Made by a program: the position numbers and the translations under genes. Of a stretch of 64,000 bases of DNA, positions 13,049 through 23,453 are shown piece after piece (position 1 is the stretch's first letter; each line of letters begins with the position of its first letter). Origin of the DNA: Kosakonia quasisacchari (GTDB lineage Bacteria; Pseudomonadota; Gammaproteobacteria; Enterobacterales; Enterobacteriaceae); assembly GCF_004331415.1 (NCBI RefSeq), contig NZ_SJOP01000005.1:124001-188000 (forward strand). Direction: 5' to 3'. A model generated the notes under the pieces. The model was not told the DNA's origin. It did not search any database and was given only the letters and a program-made list of their open reading frames with translations.

Positions 13049-14704
13049 ATGTCGTCTGGCCGCCTGCAACAACAGTTCATCCGTCTGTGGCAATGCTGCG
13101 ATGGGAAGTCACAAGAAACCACGCTCAACGAGCTGGCGGAGCTGCTTAGCTGTTCGCGCCGCCATATGCGCACCTTGCTTAACACCATGCAACAGCGTGG
13201 CTGGCTGACGTGGGATGCGGAAGCGGGCCGCGGCAAACGTTCGCGACTCACCTTCCTTTATACCGGCCTGGCACTCCAGCAACAGCGCGCCGAAGACCTG
13301 CTAGAACAAGATCGCATTGATCAACTGGTGCAACTGGTCGGGGATAAAACAGCCGTGCGCCAGATGCTGGTTTCGCATCTCGGTCGGAGCTTTCGCCAGG
13401 GGCGGCATATCCTGCGAGTGCTTTACTACCGTCCGCTGCGCAACCTGCTACCAGGTAGCGCATTGCGCCGTTCCGAAACCCATATGGCGCGGCAAATCTT
13501 CAGTGCGCTGACGCGCATAAATGAGGAAAACGGGGAACTGGAAGCAGATATCGCTCACCACTGGAAGCTCATTTCCCCTTTGCACTGGCGTTTTTATTTG
13601 CGCCCCGGCATTCACTTTCATCACGGCCGCGAGCTGGAAATGAGCGATGTGATTGCCTCCCTCGAGCGCGCGAACGCCTTGCCGCTCTACTCGCATATCC
13701 GCGAAGTGCTTTCGCCAACGCCGTGGACGCTGGATATTCACCTCAGCCAGCCGGATAACTGGTTACCGTGGTTAATGGGTCATGTTCCCTCCATGATTTT
13801 GCCGCGCGAGTGGAACTCGATGAGTAACTTCGCCAGCCAGCCGATTGGCACCGGCCCTTATGCCGTAACGCGCAATACGAGCAACCAGTTGAAAATCCAC
13901 GCCTTTGATGACTACTTCGGGTTTCGCGCCTTAATCGATGAAGTTAACGTTTGGGTGCTGCCCGATCTCAACGACGAGCCGACCAATGGCCTGACGCTTG
14001 AAGGGCCAACCGACGGCGAAAAAGCGGTGGAAAGCCGCCTTGAAGAAGGCTGTTATTACCTGCTGTTTGATGCACGATCCAGCCGTGGCGCGAACCCGGC
14101 GGTCAGAGAGTGGGTCAGCCATGTGCTCTCCCCTACCAATTTGTTGTGGCACGCCAATGAGCAGTATCAGCGCTACTGGTTCCCGGCTTATGGTCTGCTG
14201 CCGCGCTGGCACCACGCGCGCCCCGGAGGAGGCGAAAAACCGGCGGGTCTGGAAACGCTGACAATTACGTTCTATCGCGAACACAATGAACACGAGGCGC
14301 TTTCACGCACCATGAGCACGCTGCTCGCTGAACACGGCGTGAAGCTCATCGTGCAGGAAGTGGATTACGACGAATGGCACCGGGGCGACGCCGAAAGCGA
14401 TATCTGGCTCAACAGCGCTAATTTCACACTACCGCTGGATTTCTCGGTGTTCGCGAACCTCTACGAAGTACCGCTGCTACAGCACTGCATTCCGATTGAC
14501 TGGCAGGCGGATGCAGCAAAATGGCGCAACGGGGAGATGAATCTTGCCGTCTGGTCGCAACAATTGCTCGCCAGCAAAGCCATCGTACCGCTGATCCACC
14601 ACTGGCTGAGGATTCAGGGGCAGCGCACCATGCGTGGACTGCGTATGAACACGCTGGGCTGGTTCGACTTTAAATCCGCCTGGTTTGCGCCACCGGATCC
14701 ATAA
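13049..14704 (+). CDS. sgrR: Transcriptional activator SgrR
   Basis: 551 residues, exactly the E. coli length. It senses glucose-phosphate stress and activates sgrS, and also autoregulates. An N-terminal winged helix-turn-helix (residues 1-110, with [32 protein letters not shown]) is followed by a solute-binding-protein-like domain (SBP_bac_5) covering most of the rest, which probably binds the small-molecule signal. It diverges from sgrS with a 67-base gap holding both promoters. It ends just before the thiBPQ riboswitch. Confidence 0.97.
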   Translation: MSSGRLQQQFIRLWQCCDGKSQETTLNELAELLSCSRRHMRTLLNTMQQRGWLTWDAEAGRGKRSRLTFLYTGLALQQQRAEDLLEQDRIDQLVQLVGDKTAVRQMLVSHLGRSFRQGRHILRVLYYRPLRNLLPGSALRRSETHMARQIFSALTRINEENGELEADIAHHWKLISPLHWRFYLRPGIHFHHGRELEMSDVIASLERANALPLYSHIREVLSPTPWTLDIHLSQPDNWLPWLMGHVPSMILPREWNSMSNFASQPIGTGPYAVTRNTSNQLKIHAFDDYFGFRALIDEVNVWVLPDLNDEPTNGLTLEGPTDGEKAVESRLEEGCYYLLFDARSSRGANPAVREWVSHVLSPTNLLWHANEQYQRYWFPAYGLLPRWHHARPGGGEKPAGLETLTITFYREHNEHEALSRTMSTLLAEHGVKLIVQEVDYDEWHRGDAESDIWLNSANFTLPLDFSVFANLYEVPLLQHCIPIDWQADAAKWRNGEMNLAVWSQQLLASKAIVPLIHHWLRIQGQRTMRGLRMNTLGWFDFKSAWFAPPDP

Positions 14705-14743
14705 GGCTTTCGCATTTTTTACCAAATCATTACAATAGCGGCG

Positions 14744-14871
14744 TTCTCAACGGGGTGCTACGCCATGCGCGTGTGCTGAGAAAATACCCGTCGAACCTGA
14801 TCCGGATAACGCCGGCGAAGGGATTTGAGGCTACCTCTCAAAATCCTTTGCCACCCATTTTGAGGTGCAAA
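14744..14871 (+). promoter_or_regulatory. TPP riboswitch (THI element)
   Basis: The aptamer (14744-14830) shows the family signature: ACGGGGTGC, then GCTGAGAAAATACCCG and GAACCTGATCCGGATAACGC (listed as parts), ending GCGAAGGGATTTGAGG. The expression platform is legible. CTCAAAAT (14837-14844) pairs perfectly with ATTTTGAG (14857-14864), burying the thiB ribosome site GAGGTG. The aptamer's 3' arm GGATTTGAGG can instead pair with CCTCTCAAAATCC (14834-14846), freeing it. This indicates translational control by thiamine pyrophosphate. In E. coli the same RNA accumulates as SroA. Confidence 0.95.
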
Positions 14872-15855
14872 GTGTTAAAAAAATCACTGCCGTTCCTGCT
14901 GCTGATTGCAGCGCCTGTTTTTGCAAAACCCGTACTGACCGTTTACACCTACGACTCTTTTTCTGCCGACTGGGGTCCTGGGCCTGCGGTAAAAAAAGCC
15001 TTTGAACGCGACTGCAACTGCGAGCTGAAATTCGTGGCGCTGGAAGATGGCGTTTCGCTGCTTAATCGCCTGCGTATGGAAGGGAAAAACAGCAAAGCCG
15101 ACGTGGTGCTGGGGCTGGATAACAACCTGCTGGAAGCTGCGACACAAACCAAACTGTTCGCCAAAAGCGGCGTTGCTACCGACGCGGTTAACGTACCTGG
15201 CGGCTGGAAGAACGACACCTTTGTGCCTTTCGATTACGGCTGGTTCGCGTTTGTCTATGATAAAAACAAGCTGAAAAACCCGCCGAAAAGCCTGAAGGAA
15301 CTGGTGGAAAGCGATCAGAAATGGCGCGTTATCTACGAAGATCCGCGCACCAGCACACCGGGCCTCGGCCTGCTGCTGTGGATGCAGAAAGTCTATGGCG
15401 ACAACGCGCCACAAGCCTGGCAGAAGCTGGCAGCTAAAACGGTCACCGTCACTAAAGGCTGGAGCGAAGCGTACGGCCTGTTCCTGAAAGGCGAAAGCGA
15501 CCTGGTGCTGAGCTACACCACGTCTCCGGCTTACCACCTCATTGAAGAGAAAAAAGATAACTACGCGGCAGCGAATTTCAGCGAAGGCCACTATTTGCAG
15601 GTCGAAGTCGCTGCCCGCACCGCTGCCAGCAAACAGCCGGAACTGGCGGAAAAATTCCTGAAATTTATGGTGTCGCCCGCTTTCCAGAACACCATCCCGA
15701 GCGGTAACTGGATGTATCCGGTCACCAATGTGACGCTGCCTGCGGGCTTTGACCAACTGGTGAAACCGCAACCCTCGCTGGAATACTCTTCGCAGGAAGT
15801 CGCGAACCAGCGCGCAACATGGATTAATGCATGGCAACGCGCCGTCAGCCGCTAA
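14872..15855 (+). CDS. thiB: Thiamine/TPP periplasmic binding protein
   Basis: 327 residues from a GTG start at 14872, the E. coli length; the frame is open upstream through the riboswitch but that part is not translated. A Sec signal peptide (MLKKSLPFLLLIAAPVFA, cleaved before KP) leads to the mature ABC solute-binding protein (TbpA), which delivers thiamine, TMP and TPP to ThiPQ. The start is correctly placed after GAGGTG, which the riboswitch can mask. Its last 25 bases overlap thiP. Confidence 0.97.
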   Translation: MLKKSLPFLLLIAAPVFAKPVLTVYTYDSFSADWGPGPAVKKAFERDCNCELKFVALEDGVSLLNRLRMEGKNSKADVVLGLDNNLLEAATQTKLFAKSGVATDAVNVPGGWKNDTFVPFDYGWFAFVYDKNKLKNPPKSLKELVESDQKWRVIYEDPRTSTPGLGLLLWMQKVYGDNAPQAWQKLAAKTVTVTKGWSEAYGLFLKGESDLVLSYTTSPAYHLIEEKKDNYAAANFSEGHYLQVEVAARTAASKQPELAEKFLKFMVSPAFQNTIPSGNWMYPVTNVTLPAGFDQLVKPQPSLEYSSQEVANQRATWINAWQRAVSR

Positions 15856-17441
15856 TTGCTGGCTGGCTGCTGCCCGGCCTCACCACCGCCACACTGATGG
15901 TGGCGGTGGCGCTGGCAGCGTTTCTGGCGCTGTGGCAAAACGCCCCGTTCAGCGGGCTGGCTGATTTTTTACAAGACAGCTATCTGTGGCATGTCGTGCG
16001 TTTCTCCTTCTGGCAGGCGTTTCTTTCGGCGCTGCTCTCTGTCGTACCGGCGATTTTTCTTGCCCGCGCGCTTTATCGGCGGCGTTTCCCAGGCCGTCTC
16101 GCATTACTGCGTCTGTGCGCCATGACCTTGATCCTGCCGGTGTTGGTCGCCGTGTTCGGCATTCTCAGCGTGTATGGCCGCCAGGGCTGGCTGGCAACGC
16201 TCTGGCACGCGCTGGGTCTGGAGTGGACGTTCTCGCCGTATGGTTTGCAGGGCATTCTGCTGGCGCATGTCTTTTTTAATTTGCCGATGGCCTCGCGCCT
16301 GCTGTTGCAAACGCTGGAGCAGATCCCCGGTGAGCAACGGCAACTGGCCGCGCAACTCGGTATGCGCGGCTGGGCGTTCTTCCGCTTTGTCGAGTGGCCA
16401 TGGTTACGCCGCCAGATCCCACCGGTCGCCGCGCTGATTTTTATGCTCTGCTTCGCCAGTTTCGCCACCGTGCTGTCGCTGGGCGGCGGGCCGCAGGCCA
16501 CCACCATTGAACTGGCTATCTACCAGGCGCTCAGCTTCGATTTTGATCCCGCCCGCGCGGCAATGCTGGCGCTGATCCAGATGATCTGCTGTCTCGGTCT
16601 GGTGCTGCTGAGCCAGCGCATGAGCAAAGCGATCGCCGTGGGCAGCCATCACATTACAGGCTGGCGTAACCCGGAAGATCGGCGATGGAGCCGGGTGGCG
16701 GATATCACGCTGATTGTGCTGGCCTTGTTATTACTGCTGCCGCCGCTGCTGGCGGTGATTATTGATGGCCTTAATCTGAGCCTGGTGAAAGTGCTGGCAG
16801 AGCCAGTGTTGTGGCAAGCGGTGTGGACGTCACTGCGCATCGCATTGGGCGCAGGGCTATTGTGCGTTGTGCTGACCATGATGTTGTTGTGGAGCAGCCG
16901 GGAATTACGCGCTCGTCAGCAAACCATGGCCGGGCAAGCGCTGGAAATCAGCGGTATGTTGATCCTCGCGATGCCGGGGATCGTGCTAGCGACTGGCTTC
17001 TTTCTGCTACTCAATAACAGCATTGGCCTGCCCGCTTCCGCCGATGGCATTGTTATTTTCACTAACGCGCTGATGGCCATTCCTTATGCGCTGAAAGTGC
17101 TGGAAAACCCGATGCGTGACCTCACTTCCCGCTACAGCATGCTGTGCCAGTCGCTGGGAATGCAGGGTTTTCAGCGCCTGCGCGTCGTCGAATTACGCGC
17201 GCTAAAACGCCCGCTGGCACAGGCGCTGGCGTTTGCCTGTGTGCTGTCGATTGGCGATTTTGGCGTGGTCGCGTTATTTGGTAATGACGACTTTCGCACG
17301 CTGCCGTTTTATCTCTATCAGCAAATTGGTTCATACCGCAGCCAGGACGGTGCGGTTACCGCGCTCATTCTGCTGCTGCTGTGCTTTTTCTTATTCACTG
17401 TGATTGAAAAACTTCCGGGCCGCCATGCTAACACTGACTGA
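15831..17441 (+). CDS. thiP: Thiamine ABC transporter permease
   Basis: 536-residue inner-membrane permease, the E. coli length. It is a fused double permease with two binding-protein-dependent transport domains of about six helices each, like the iron permeases SfuB/FbpB. An EAA-like loop in each half contacts ThiQ: around residues 165-185 ([11 protein letters not shown]) and around 438-455 ([12 protein letters not shown]). It overlaps thiB by 25 bases and thiQ by 17, so all three are translationally coupled. Confidence 0.97.
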   Translation: MATRRQPLIAGWLLPGLTTATLMVAVALAAFLALWQNAPFSGLADFLQDSYLWHVVRFSFWQAFLSALLSVVPAIFLARALYRRRFPGRLALLRLCAMTLILPVLVAVFGILSVYGRQGWLATLWHALGLEWTFSPYGLQGILLAHVFFNLPMASRLLLQTLEQIPGEQRQLAAQLGMRGWAFFRFVEWPWLRRQIPPVAALIFMLCFASFATVLSLGGGPQATTIELAIYQALSFDFDPARAAMLALIQMICCLGLVLLSQRMSKAIAVGSHHITGWRNPEDRRWSRVADITLIVLALLLLLPPLLAVIIDGLNLSLVKVLAEPVLWQAVWTSLRIALGAGLLCVVLTMMLLWSSRELRARQQTMAGQALEISGMLILAMPGIVLATGFFLLLNNSIGLPASADGIVIFTNALMAIPYALKVLENPMRDLTSRYSMLCQSLGMQGFQRLRVVELRALKRPLAQALAFACVLSIGDFGVVALFGNDDFRTLPFYLYQQIGSYRSQDGAVTALILLLLCFFLFTVIEKLPGRHANTD

Positions 17442-18126
17442 TGTCACCTGGCTTTATCACCATCTGCCAATGCGCTTTTCCCTCTCTGTTACCCAGGGCG
17501 AGCAGATTGCCGTTCTCGGCCCAAGCGGCGCGGGAAAAAGCACGCTGCTAAACCTGATTGCCGGGTTTCTCACCCCCGCCAGCGGCACGATAACCATCGA
17601 CGGCAAAAATCACACGCATACCACGCCGTCGCAGCGCCCGGTATCGATGCTGTTTCAGGAAAATAATCTCTTTACTCATCTCACCGTGCGGCAAAACATC
17701 GGGCTGGGGTTAAATCCGGGCCTGAAGCTGAACAGTGACCAGCAGCATAAACTTGAGCAGATCGCCGAAACGATGGGGCTGGAGTCACTGCTGGCGCGCC
17801 TGCCGGAGCAGCTTTCCGGCGGTCAGCGTCAACGTGTGGCGCTGGCGCGTTGCCTGGTGCGTGAACAGCCAGTGTTATTGCTTGATGAACCGTTTTCCGC
17901 ACTCGACCCGGCGCTGCGCCAGGAGATGCTCGCGCTGGTACAGGCAGTGTGCCGCCGCCAGCAGTTAACGCTTTTGATGGTGTCGCACAGCGTGGAGGAT
18001 GCAGCGCGGATTGCCGCACGTTCGCTGGTGATTGCCGACGGGCGCATCGCATGGGATGGCAACACGGATGCACTGCTCAGCGGCAAATCGTCCGCATCTG
18101 GCTTGCTGGGAATTCATGGTCAGTGA
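17425..18126 (+). CDS. thiQ: Thiamine ABC transporter ATPase
   Basis: 233-residue ABC ATPase that powers thiamine uptake. Walker [10 protein letters not shown] (about residues 32-40), Q-loop FQENN, signature [15 protein letters not shown], Walker B VLLLDEP, and the switch histidine in VSHS are all intact. I used the ATG at 17425, giving [13 protein letters not shown] as in E. coli; an ATG 7 codons upstream lies deeper inside thiP. Its last 7 bases overlap the 3' end of yabI on the other strand. Confidence 0.97.
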   Translation: MLTLTDVTWLYHHLPMRFSLSVTQGEQIAVLGPSGAGKSTLLNLIAGFLTPASGTITIDGKNHTHTTPSQRPVSMLFQENNLFTHLTVRQNIGLGLNPGLKLNSDQQHKLEQIAETMGLESLLARLPEQLSGGQRQRVALARCLVREQPVLLLDEPFSALDPALRQEMLALVQAVCRRQQLTLLMVSHSVEDAARIAARSLVIADGRIAWDGNTDALLSGKSSASGLLGIHGQ

Positions 18127-18890
18127 CCGCGAACAACTTTGCCTAAGATGTTGAGATAAATTGGCATCAACGGGTGCTGCGCCAGCGCAACCGCCGCAGC
18201 GACGGCGATGACCAGCGTGCCCGGTGCCAGCCATAACAAGCGGCGACGTGGCAGGTAGTTTGTCAAACGATCGACGCCAGCTTTTCCCGCACGCCACAAC
18301 CGCCAGCACAACCAGCAGGCCAGCCACAGCAGCAGCGCGGTCAGCAACAACAGCCATTTGAAGTTGCCGCTTTGCATATCGGCGGGGATGTCAATTGCCG
18401 CACCGGCCAGGATACCCGGCAGGAAGTAAAACGGCGGCCATAGCAGGCAGCCAACGATGTTCGGCGGCAAAAACTTGCGGATAGGCAGATCCAGCATACC
18501 GGCGACCATCGGGATCAGCGGGCGTGTCGGCCCGACAAAACGGCCAACCAGAATGGTAAATACGCTGTGCTGATGCAGCGCGTGCTCGGTTTTGTCCAGC
18601 AGCGCTTTGTTCTTTTTCATAAACGACCAGCGGTGCAGCGGGCCTTTAAAACGCCAGCCCAGCCAGAAGGAGATCCAGTCGCCGAGCAGGCAACCAACAA
18701 TCCCCGCCAACCACGCATGCCAAAAGTTCACTTCACCGCTGCCGATCAGCGCGCCGAGCGCCGCCATCATTACCGTACCGGGTAAAATCAACCCGACTAA
18801 CGCCAGCGACTCAAAAAACGCCACCAGCATAATCGCCACTAGCGAGTACGTGGCGGATTGGGTAATGAAGTGTTCCAGCAGCGCTTCCAT
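18120..18890 (-). CDS. yabI: DedA-family inner-membrane protein YabI
   Basis: 256-residue multispanning protein of the DedA/SNARE-associated (PF09335) family, close to E. coli YabI (254 residues). DedA proteins are linked to lipid carrier recycling and envelope homeostasis, but the specific role of YabI is unknown. The family motif region [19 protein letters not shown] (about residues 120-138) and the early G-x-x-x-G-D-W segment ([13 protein letters not shown]) are present. It is convergent with thiQ, with a 7-base overlap. Confidence 0.93.
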   Translation of the reverse strand: MEALLEHFITQSATYSLVAIMLVAFFESLALVGLILPGTVMMAALGALIGSGEVNFWHAWLAGIVGCLLGDWISFWLGWRFKGPLHRWSFMKKNKALLDKTEHALHQHSVFTILVGRFVGPTRPLIPMVAGMLDLPIRKFLPPNIVGCLLWPPFYFLPGILAGAAIDIPADMQSGNFKWLLLLTALLLWLACWLCWRLWRAGKAGVDRLTNYLPRRRLLWLAPGTLVIAVAAAVALAQHPLMPIYLNILGKVVRGH

Positions 18891-19017
18891 AAGGTGTCCT
18901 GTTCAGAATGAACGCTGGATTCTCCGGAGGTCATCCGCGAGCGTCAAGCTTTCAATTATCTGAAAATTTTACCGGTTATGTCACATTGCAGAACCTTTCA
19001 TTGCCATTCTTTACTTT

Positions 19018-19863
19018 TTATTCACATCCCGCGCGGAATTCACTGGGGCTGGCACCAGTGCATTTTTTAAAAACCCGCGAGAAATAGAGCTGATCGTCAA
19101 AGCCAACATTGCGCCCAACGCTTGCAATCGGCATTCGCGTAGTGCTAAGCAGTAATTTTGCCTGGCTGATGCGCTGATCCTCGCGCCAGCTCAGCACACT
19201 TACCCCCAGTTGCTGACGAAAAAGGTGTGATAACCGCGAAGGCGACAAGCAAACGTGCTGCGCGACGCTTGCGATATCAAAATGGTTATCCGCCAGGTGA
19301 TCGCTAATGTACTGGCAGGCGTCGCGCACGCGGTTATCCAGCGGCGGGTGCAGCGATTCGTTAATCGCTTCCATGCGCCGCAATAGCAACTGTTCCAGCA
19401 GATTTATCGCCAGATGCTCCGCATAGCGCCCCACGCTTTGCCCGGCGTCGATAATTTGCGCGAAAAGCTCACGAAAACGCTCCATATGGGCATCATCAGG
19501 GCGGTAAAAACCGGTTTGTGCGAACAGCGTTGGCCAGTTCAACCACTCATGCCAGTAAGCGCGTGGGCGGAAGTAAACCCACTGGTGATACCACTCGGTA
19601 GCGTCGGGGTGGCGGCCATAGTGGTGAATTTCTCCCGGCGGGAAAAGCAGGATATCGCCAGGGCGGCAAACAAACTGCTTGCCGTGGTTCATCACGACGC
19701 CTTCACCGCGCACGGTGATGTTAAGGATGTAGCCCTTCATGCCTAGTGGCCTGTCGATAAAAAAATCGAGATAACCGTCCGCTTCAATGGGGGTCAGCCC
19801 CGCCACCAGGTGCGCATTAAACGAGTATCCAGGCAGCAGTGGATCGTTCTGTGATTCAGCCAT
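19018..19863 (-). CDS. araC: Arabinose regulator AraC
   Basis: 281 residues from the ATG at 19863. The frame is open 20 codons upstream, but that would run into araO2. It is shorter at the C terminus than the 292-residue E. coli protein and matches the 281-residue form known in Salmonella-type genera. The N-terminal arm and cupin domain bind L-arabinose and dimerise. The C-terminal two-HTH AraC domain (residues 175-281) contains the [11 protein letters not shown] and [21 protein letters not shown] segments. It activates araBAD with arabinose and loops O2-I1 without it. Confidence 0.97.
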   Translation of the reverse strand: MAESQNDPLLPGYSFNAHLVAGLTPIEADGYLDFFIDRPLGMKGYILNITVRGEGVVMNHGKQFVCRPGDILLFPPGEIHHYGRHPDATEWYHQWVYFRPRAYWHEWLNWPTLFAQTGFYRPDDAHMERFRELFAQIIDAGQSVGRYAEHLAINLLEQLLLRRMEAINESLHPPLDNRVRDACQYISDHLADNHFDIASVAQHVCLSPSRLSHLFRQQLGVSVLSWREDQRISQAKLLLSTTRMPIASVGRNVGFDDQLYFSRVFKKCTGASPSEFRAGCE

Positions 19864-19890
19864 AAACGCAATACTCCCGTGCTCGGCAAG

Positions 19891-19910
19891 GAAACCAATT
19901 GTCCATATTG
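19891..19910. promoter_or_regulatory. araO2 operator
   Basis: GAAACCAATTGTCCATATTG is identical to the E. coli araO2 half-site region and lies in the araC leader, about 210 bases from araI1. In E. coli AraC bridges O2 and I1 to form the repression loop. Confidence 0.85.
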
Positions 19911-20033
19911 AGAATCCCGTCATTCCTCAACGGCCCGTAGACAACGGGCGTAAACACGGCAATTGTCCAATCCCGCAAGACAAAAGCAATTACGCCTTTT
20001 TAACGCCTTTGAACAGGGTAAAAAGGGATAACG

Positions 20034-20068
20034 GAAGTGTCTATAAAGGTGGCAGAAATGTCCACATC
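20034..20068. promoter_or_regulatory. araO1 operator
   Basis: AAGTGTCTATAAAGGTGGCAG followed by AAATGTCCACAT (read in two parts) aligns closely with E. coli araO1, the AraC pair of half-sites that overlaps the araC promoter and gives autoregulation. Confidence 0.75.
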
Positions 20069-20073
20069 GAATT

Positions 20074-20089
20074 TTTGCACGGCGTCACA
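20074..20089. promoter_or_regulatory. CRP site of the araC-araBAD region
   Basis: TTTGCACGGCGTCACA: the right half TCACA is consensus and the left half is degenerate, as in E. coli, where this site serves both araBAD and araC promoters. It lies 13 bases before araI1. Confidence 0.75.
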
Positions 20090-20102
20090 CTTTGCAATGC
20101 CA

Positions 20103-20140
20103 TAGCATTTTAATCCATAAGATTAGCGGATCCTGCCTGA
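20103..20140 (+). promoter_or_regulatory. araI1 and araI2 activator half-sites
   Basis: I1 TAGCATTTTAATCCATA (20103-20119) and I2 TAGCGGATCCTGCCTGA (20124-20140) are direct repeats 21 bases apart. I2 overlaps the -35 by four bases, the geometry required for AraC to activate. Both are nearly identical to E. coli. Confidence 0.9.
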
Positions 20141-20166
20141 CGGTTTTTGCCGCCGCTCACTATCGT
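20137..20166 (+). promoter_or_regulatory. araBAD promoter (pBAD)
   Basis: -35 CTGACG (20137-20142), 18-nt spacer, -10 TATCGT (20161-20166). Both hexamers are weak, as expected for an AraC-dependent promoter. The start point would be near 20173, 28 bases before araB. Confidence 0.85.
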
Positions 20167-20200
20167 TTTTCTAACGGTTATTCTTCATGGAGCAAGATAC

Positions 20201-21892
20201 ATGGCAATCACAATTGGCCTCGATTTCGGCAGCGATTCAGTACGTGCGCTGGCGGTAGACTGTACATCCGGGGCGGAGATCGCCACCAGCGTCGAGTGGT
20301 ATCCACGCTGGCAGGAAGGGCGTTATTGCGATGCGCCACATAACCAATTTCGCCACCACCCGCGCGATTACATCGAGTCGATGGAAGCGGCGCTGAAAAA
20401 TGTGCTGGCACAACTGAGCGACGCACAACGCGCCGAGATCAAAGGCATTGGCGTCGACAGCACCGGTTCAACACCCGCGCCGATCGATGCTGAAGGCCGC
20501 GTGCTGGCGTTGCGCCCTGAATTTGCCGACAACCCGAACGCGATGTTTGTGTTGTGGAAAGACCACACTGCCGTTGAAGAGGCAGAAGCCATCACGCGCC
20601 TGTGCCACACCGCAGGTAAAACCGACTATTCGCGTTACATTGGCGGCATTTACTCCAGCGAATGGTTCTGGGCAAAAATCCTGCACGTCACCCGCGCCGA
20701 TAGTGCCGTAGCACAAGCCGCGGCCTCATGGATCGAACTGTGCGACTGGGTTCCCGCCCTGCTCTCCGGCACTACACGCCCGGAAGCGATCCGTCGTGGC
20801 CGTTGCAGCGCCGGGCATAAATCCCTGTGGCATGAAAGCTGGGGTGGCCTGCCGCCCGCCACGTTCTTTGATGAACTTGATCCCATCATCAATAAACACC
20901 TCAACTGGCCGCTGTTTACCGACACCTATACCGCCGATTTACCCGTCGGCACGTTGACTGCCGAGTGGGCGCAGCGTCTCGGATTATCCGAATCGGTGGT
21001 GATCTCCGGCGGCGCGTTCGACTGCCATATGGGCGCAGTCGGCGCGGGAGCACAACCCAATACGCTGGTGAAAGTCATTGGTACCTCGACCTGCGACATT
21101 CTGATTGCTGACAAACAGAGCGTAGGCGAACGCGCGGTGAAAGGTATTTGTGGCCAGGTCGATGGCAGCGTGGTGCCGGACTTTATCGGCCTCGAAGCCG
21201 GGCAATCCGCCTTTGGTGATATTTATGCCTGGTTTGGCCGCGTCCTTGGCTGGCCGCTGGAACAGCTGGCGCAGCAGCATCCGGAGCTGAAAGCGCAGAT
21301 CAAAGCCAGCCAGAAACAGCTTTTACCCGCCCTGACCGATGCCTGGGTGAAAAACCCGTCGCTTGAACACCTGCCAGTGATACTGGACTGGTTTAACGGC
21401 CGCCGTACGCCAAACGCCAACCAGCGCCTGAAAGGGGTGATTACCGATTTGAATCTCGCCACCGACGCCCCGGCGCTGTTTGGCGGGCTGATTGCGGCCA
21501 CCGCGTTCGGCGCACGCGCCATTATGGAGTGCTTCACCGAACAGGGCATTGCCGTTGACAACGTGATGGCGCTCGGCGGTATCGCGCGTAAAAACCTCGG
21601 CGTAATGCAGGCCTGCTGCGATGTGCTGAACCGCCCATTACAGGTGGTTGAATCTGAACAGTGCTGCGCGCTGGGTGCGGCGATTTTCGCCGCCGTCGCA
21701 GCACAAGTGCATGCCGATATCCCGACTGCGCAATTGAAAATGGCCAGCGCCATCGAAAAAACCCTGCAACCTACCGCGCAGGCACAACAGTTTGAACGCC
21801 TCTATCGCCGCTATCAGCAGTGGGCGAAGAGTGCCGAGCAACACTATCTCCCTTCAGCCGCGACAGTCTCGCAGGCCGCGTTAACCCATTAA
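20201..21892 (+). CDS. araB: L-ribulokinase
   Basis: 563-residue FGGY-family carbohydrate kinase (566 in E. coli). It phosphorylates L-ribulose to L-ribulose 5-phosphate with ATP, the second step of arabinose catabolism. The N-terminal FGGY fold opens with [16 protein letters not shown], the phosphate-binding loop. The C-terminal half has the ATP-site GTSTCD and GGIARKN segments. The ATG at 20201 follows a ATGGAGC site and gives the conserved start; the open frame further upstream lies over the promoter. It is the first gene of araBAD, with araA 10 bases downstream. Confidence 0.97.
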   Translation: MAITIGLDFGSDSVRALAVDCTSGAEIATSVEWYPRWQEGRYCDAPHNQFRHHPRDYIESMEAALKNVLAQLSDAQRAEIKGIGVDSTGSTPAPIDAEGRVLALRPEFADNPNAMFVLWKDHTAVEEAEAITRLCHTAGKTDYSRYIGGIYSSEWFWAKILHVTRADSAVAQAAASWIELCDWVPALLSGTTRPEAIRRGRCSAGHKSLWHESWGGLPPATFFDELDPIINKHLNWPLFTDTYTADLPVGTLTAEWAQRLGLSESVVISGGAFDCHMGAVGAGAQPNTLVKVIGTSTCDILIADKQSVGERAVKGICGQVDGSVVPDFIGLEAGQSAFGDIYAWFGRVLGWPLEQLAQQHPELKAQIKASQKQLLPALTDAWVKNPSLEHLPVILDWFNGRRTPNANQRLKGVITDLNLATDAPALFGGLIAATAFGARAIMECFTEQGIAVDNVMALGGIARKNLGVMQACCDVLNRPLQVVESEQCCALGAAIFAAVAAQVHADIPTAQLKMASAIEKTLQPTAQAQQFERLYRRYQQWAKSAEQHYLPSAATVSQAALTH

Positions 21893-21902
21893 GGACAAGA
21901 TC

Positions 21903-23405
21903 ATGACTATTTTCGACAATTATGAAGTGTGGTTCGTCATTGGCAGCCAGCACCTGTATGGGCCGGAAGCCCTGAAACAAGTGACGAAGCACGCCGAACA
22001 GGTGGTTAACGCCCTCAATGCGGAAGCGAAACTCCCCTGCAAACTGGTGCTGAAACCGCTGGGCACCTCGCCGGATGAGATTACTCACATTTGCCGCGAC
22101 GCCAACTACGACGACAAATGCGCCGGGATGGTGGTATGGCTGCATACCTTCTCACCCGCGAAAATGTGGATTAACGGCCTGACGATTCTTAATAAGCCGC
22201 TGCTGCAGTTCCATACTCAGTTCAATGCGTCCCTGCCGTGGGACAGCATCGATATGGACTTTATGAACCTCAACCAGACCGCGCACGGCGGCCGCGAGTT
22301 CGGCTTTATCGGTGCGCGTATGCGCCAGCAGCACAGTGTGGTGACCGGTCACTGGCAGGATCACCACGCGCATCAACGTATCGGTGCCTGGATGCGCCAG
22401 GCGGTGTCTAAACAGGATACTCGCCAGCTGAAAGTGGTGCGTTTCGGCGACAACATGCGCGAAGTGGCGGTGACTGACGGCGATAAAGTGGCGGCACAGA
22501 TCAAGTTCGGTTTCTCGGTCAATACCTGGGGCGTAGGCGATCTGGTGCAAGTGGTGAACGCCGTTAGCGATGGCGATGTCAACGCGCTGGTTGATGAGTA
22601 TGAAAGCAGCTACCGCCTGACGGCTGCCGCGCAGGTTCATGGCGATAAACGCCAGAACGTGCTTGATGCCGCACGCATCGAACTGGGCCTGAAACGCTTC
22701 CTCGAAGAGGGCGGTTTCCATGCATTCACCACCACCTTTGAAGATCTGCACGGTCTGAAACAACTGCCAGGCCTGGCGGTACAACGCTTGATGCAGCAAG
22801 GCTACGGTTTTGCCGGTGAAGGCGACTGGAAGACCGCGGCACTGCTGCGCATCATGAAAGTGATGTCCGGCGGGCTGAACGGCGGCACCTCCTTTATGGA
22901 GGATTACACCTATCACTTTGAGCACGGCAACGATCTGGTGCTTGGCTCGCACATGCTGGAAGTGTGCCCTTCTATCGCTATCGACGAAAAACCGACGCTG
23001 GATGTGCAGTTCCTCGGCATCGGCGGCAAAGCCGATCCGGCGCGCCTGATCTTCTCCACCAAAACTGGCCCGGCGATTAATGCCAGCTTGATCGACTTAG
23101 GCGATCGTTTCCGCCTGTTAGTGAACTGCGTTGACGCAGTGAAAACCCCGCACGATCTGCCGAAACTGCCGGTCGCTAACGCGTTGTGGAAAGCGCAGCC
23201 GGACCTGCCGACCGCCTCTGAAGCGTGGATCCTCGCCGGTGGCGCGCACCACACCGTCTTCAGCCAGGCGCTGACGCTGGACGATATGCGCCAGTTCAGC
23301 GAGCTGCACGATCTTGAGCTGACGGTTATCGACAACGACACCCGCCTGCCCGCGTTTAAAGACGCGCTGCGCTGGAACGAAGTTTATTACGGTTCAAAAC
23401 GTTAA
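21903..23405 (+). CDS. araA: L-arabinose isomerase
   Basis: 500 residues, the E. coli length. It is a Mn-dependent ketol isomerase that converts L-arabinose to L-ribulose, the first catabolic step. The N-terminal [24 protein letters not shown] is almost invariant in the family. Catalytic/metal residues fall in the FEDLHGL region (Glu about 306) and in [12 protein letters not shown] (Glu 333, His 350 area). It acts as a cytoplasmic hexamer. It lies between araB and araD in the operon. Confidence 0.98.
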   Translation: MTIFDNYEVWFVIGSQHLYGPEALKQVTKHAEQVVNALNAEAKLPCKLVLKPLGTSPDEITHICRDANYDDKCAGMVVWLHTFSPAKMWINGLTILNKPLLQFHTQFNASLPWDSIDMDFMNLNQTAHGGREFGFIGARMRQQHSVVTGHWQDHHAHQRIGAWMRQAVSKQDTRQLKVVRFGDNMREVAVTDGDKVAAQIKFGFSVNTWGVGDLVQVVNAVSDGDVNALVDEYESSYRLTAAAQVHGDKRQNVLDAARIELGLKRFLEEGGFHAFTTTFEDLHGLKQLPGLAVQRLMQQGYGFAGEGDWKTAALLRIMKVMSGGLNGGTSFMEDYTYHFEHGNDLVLGSHMLEVCPSIAIDEKPTLDVQFLGIGGKADPARLIFSTKTGPAINASLIDLGDRFRLLVNCVDAVKTPHDLPKLPVANALWKAQPDLPTASEAWILAGGAHHTVFSQALTLDDMRQFSELHDLELTVIDNDTRLPAFKDALRWNEVYYGSKR

Positions 23406-23417
23406 CAGGGAACACCC

Positions 23418-23435
23418 GGCCTGCTGCGGCAGGCC
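23418..23435 (+). other. araA-araD intercistronic hairpin
   Basis: GGCCTGC, loop TGCG, GCAGGCC: a perfect 7-bp GC-rich stem in the 48-base gap before araD, upstream of its CTGGAGG ribosome site. With no T run it is not a terminator. It could stabilise the araBA transcript or slow RNA polymerase. Confidence 0.6.
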
Positions 23436-23453
23436 ACTTTCCTGGAGGAACGC

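Noticed and set aside
14884..15837. A 317-codon open frame opposite thiB
   Set aside because: Antisense to a certain gene with signal peptide, riboswitch and operon context.
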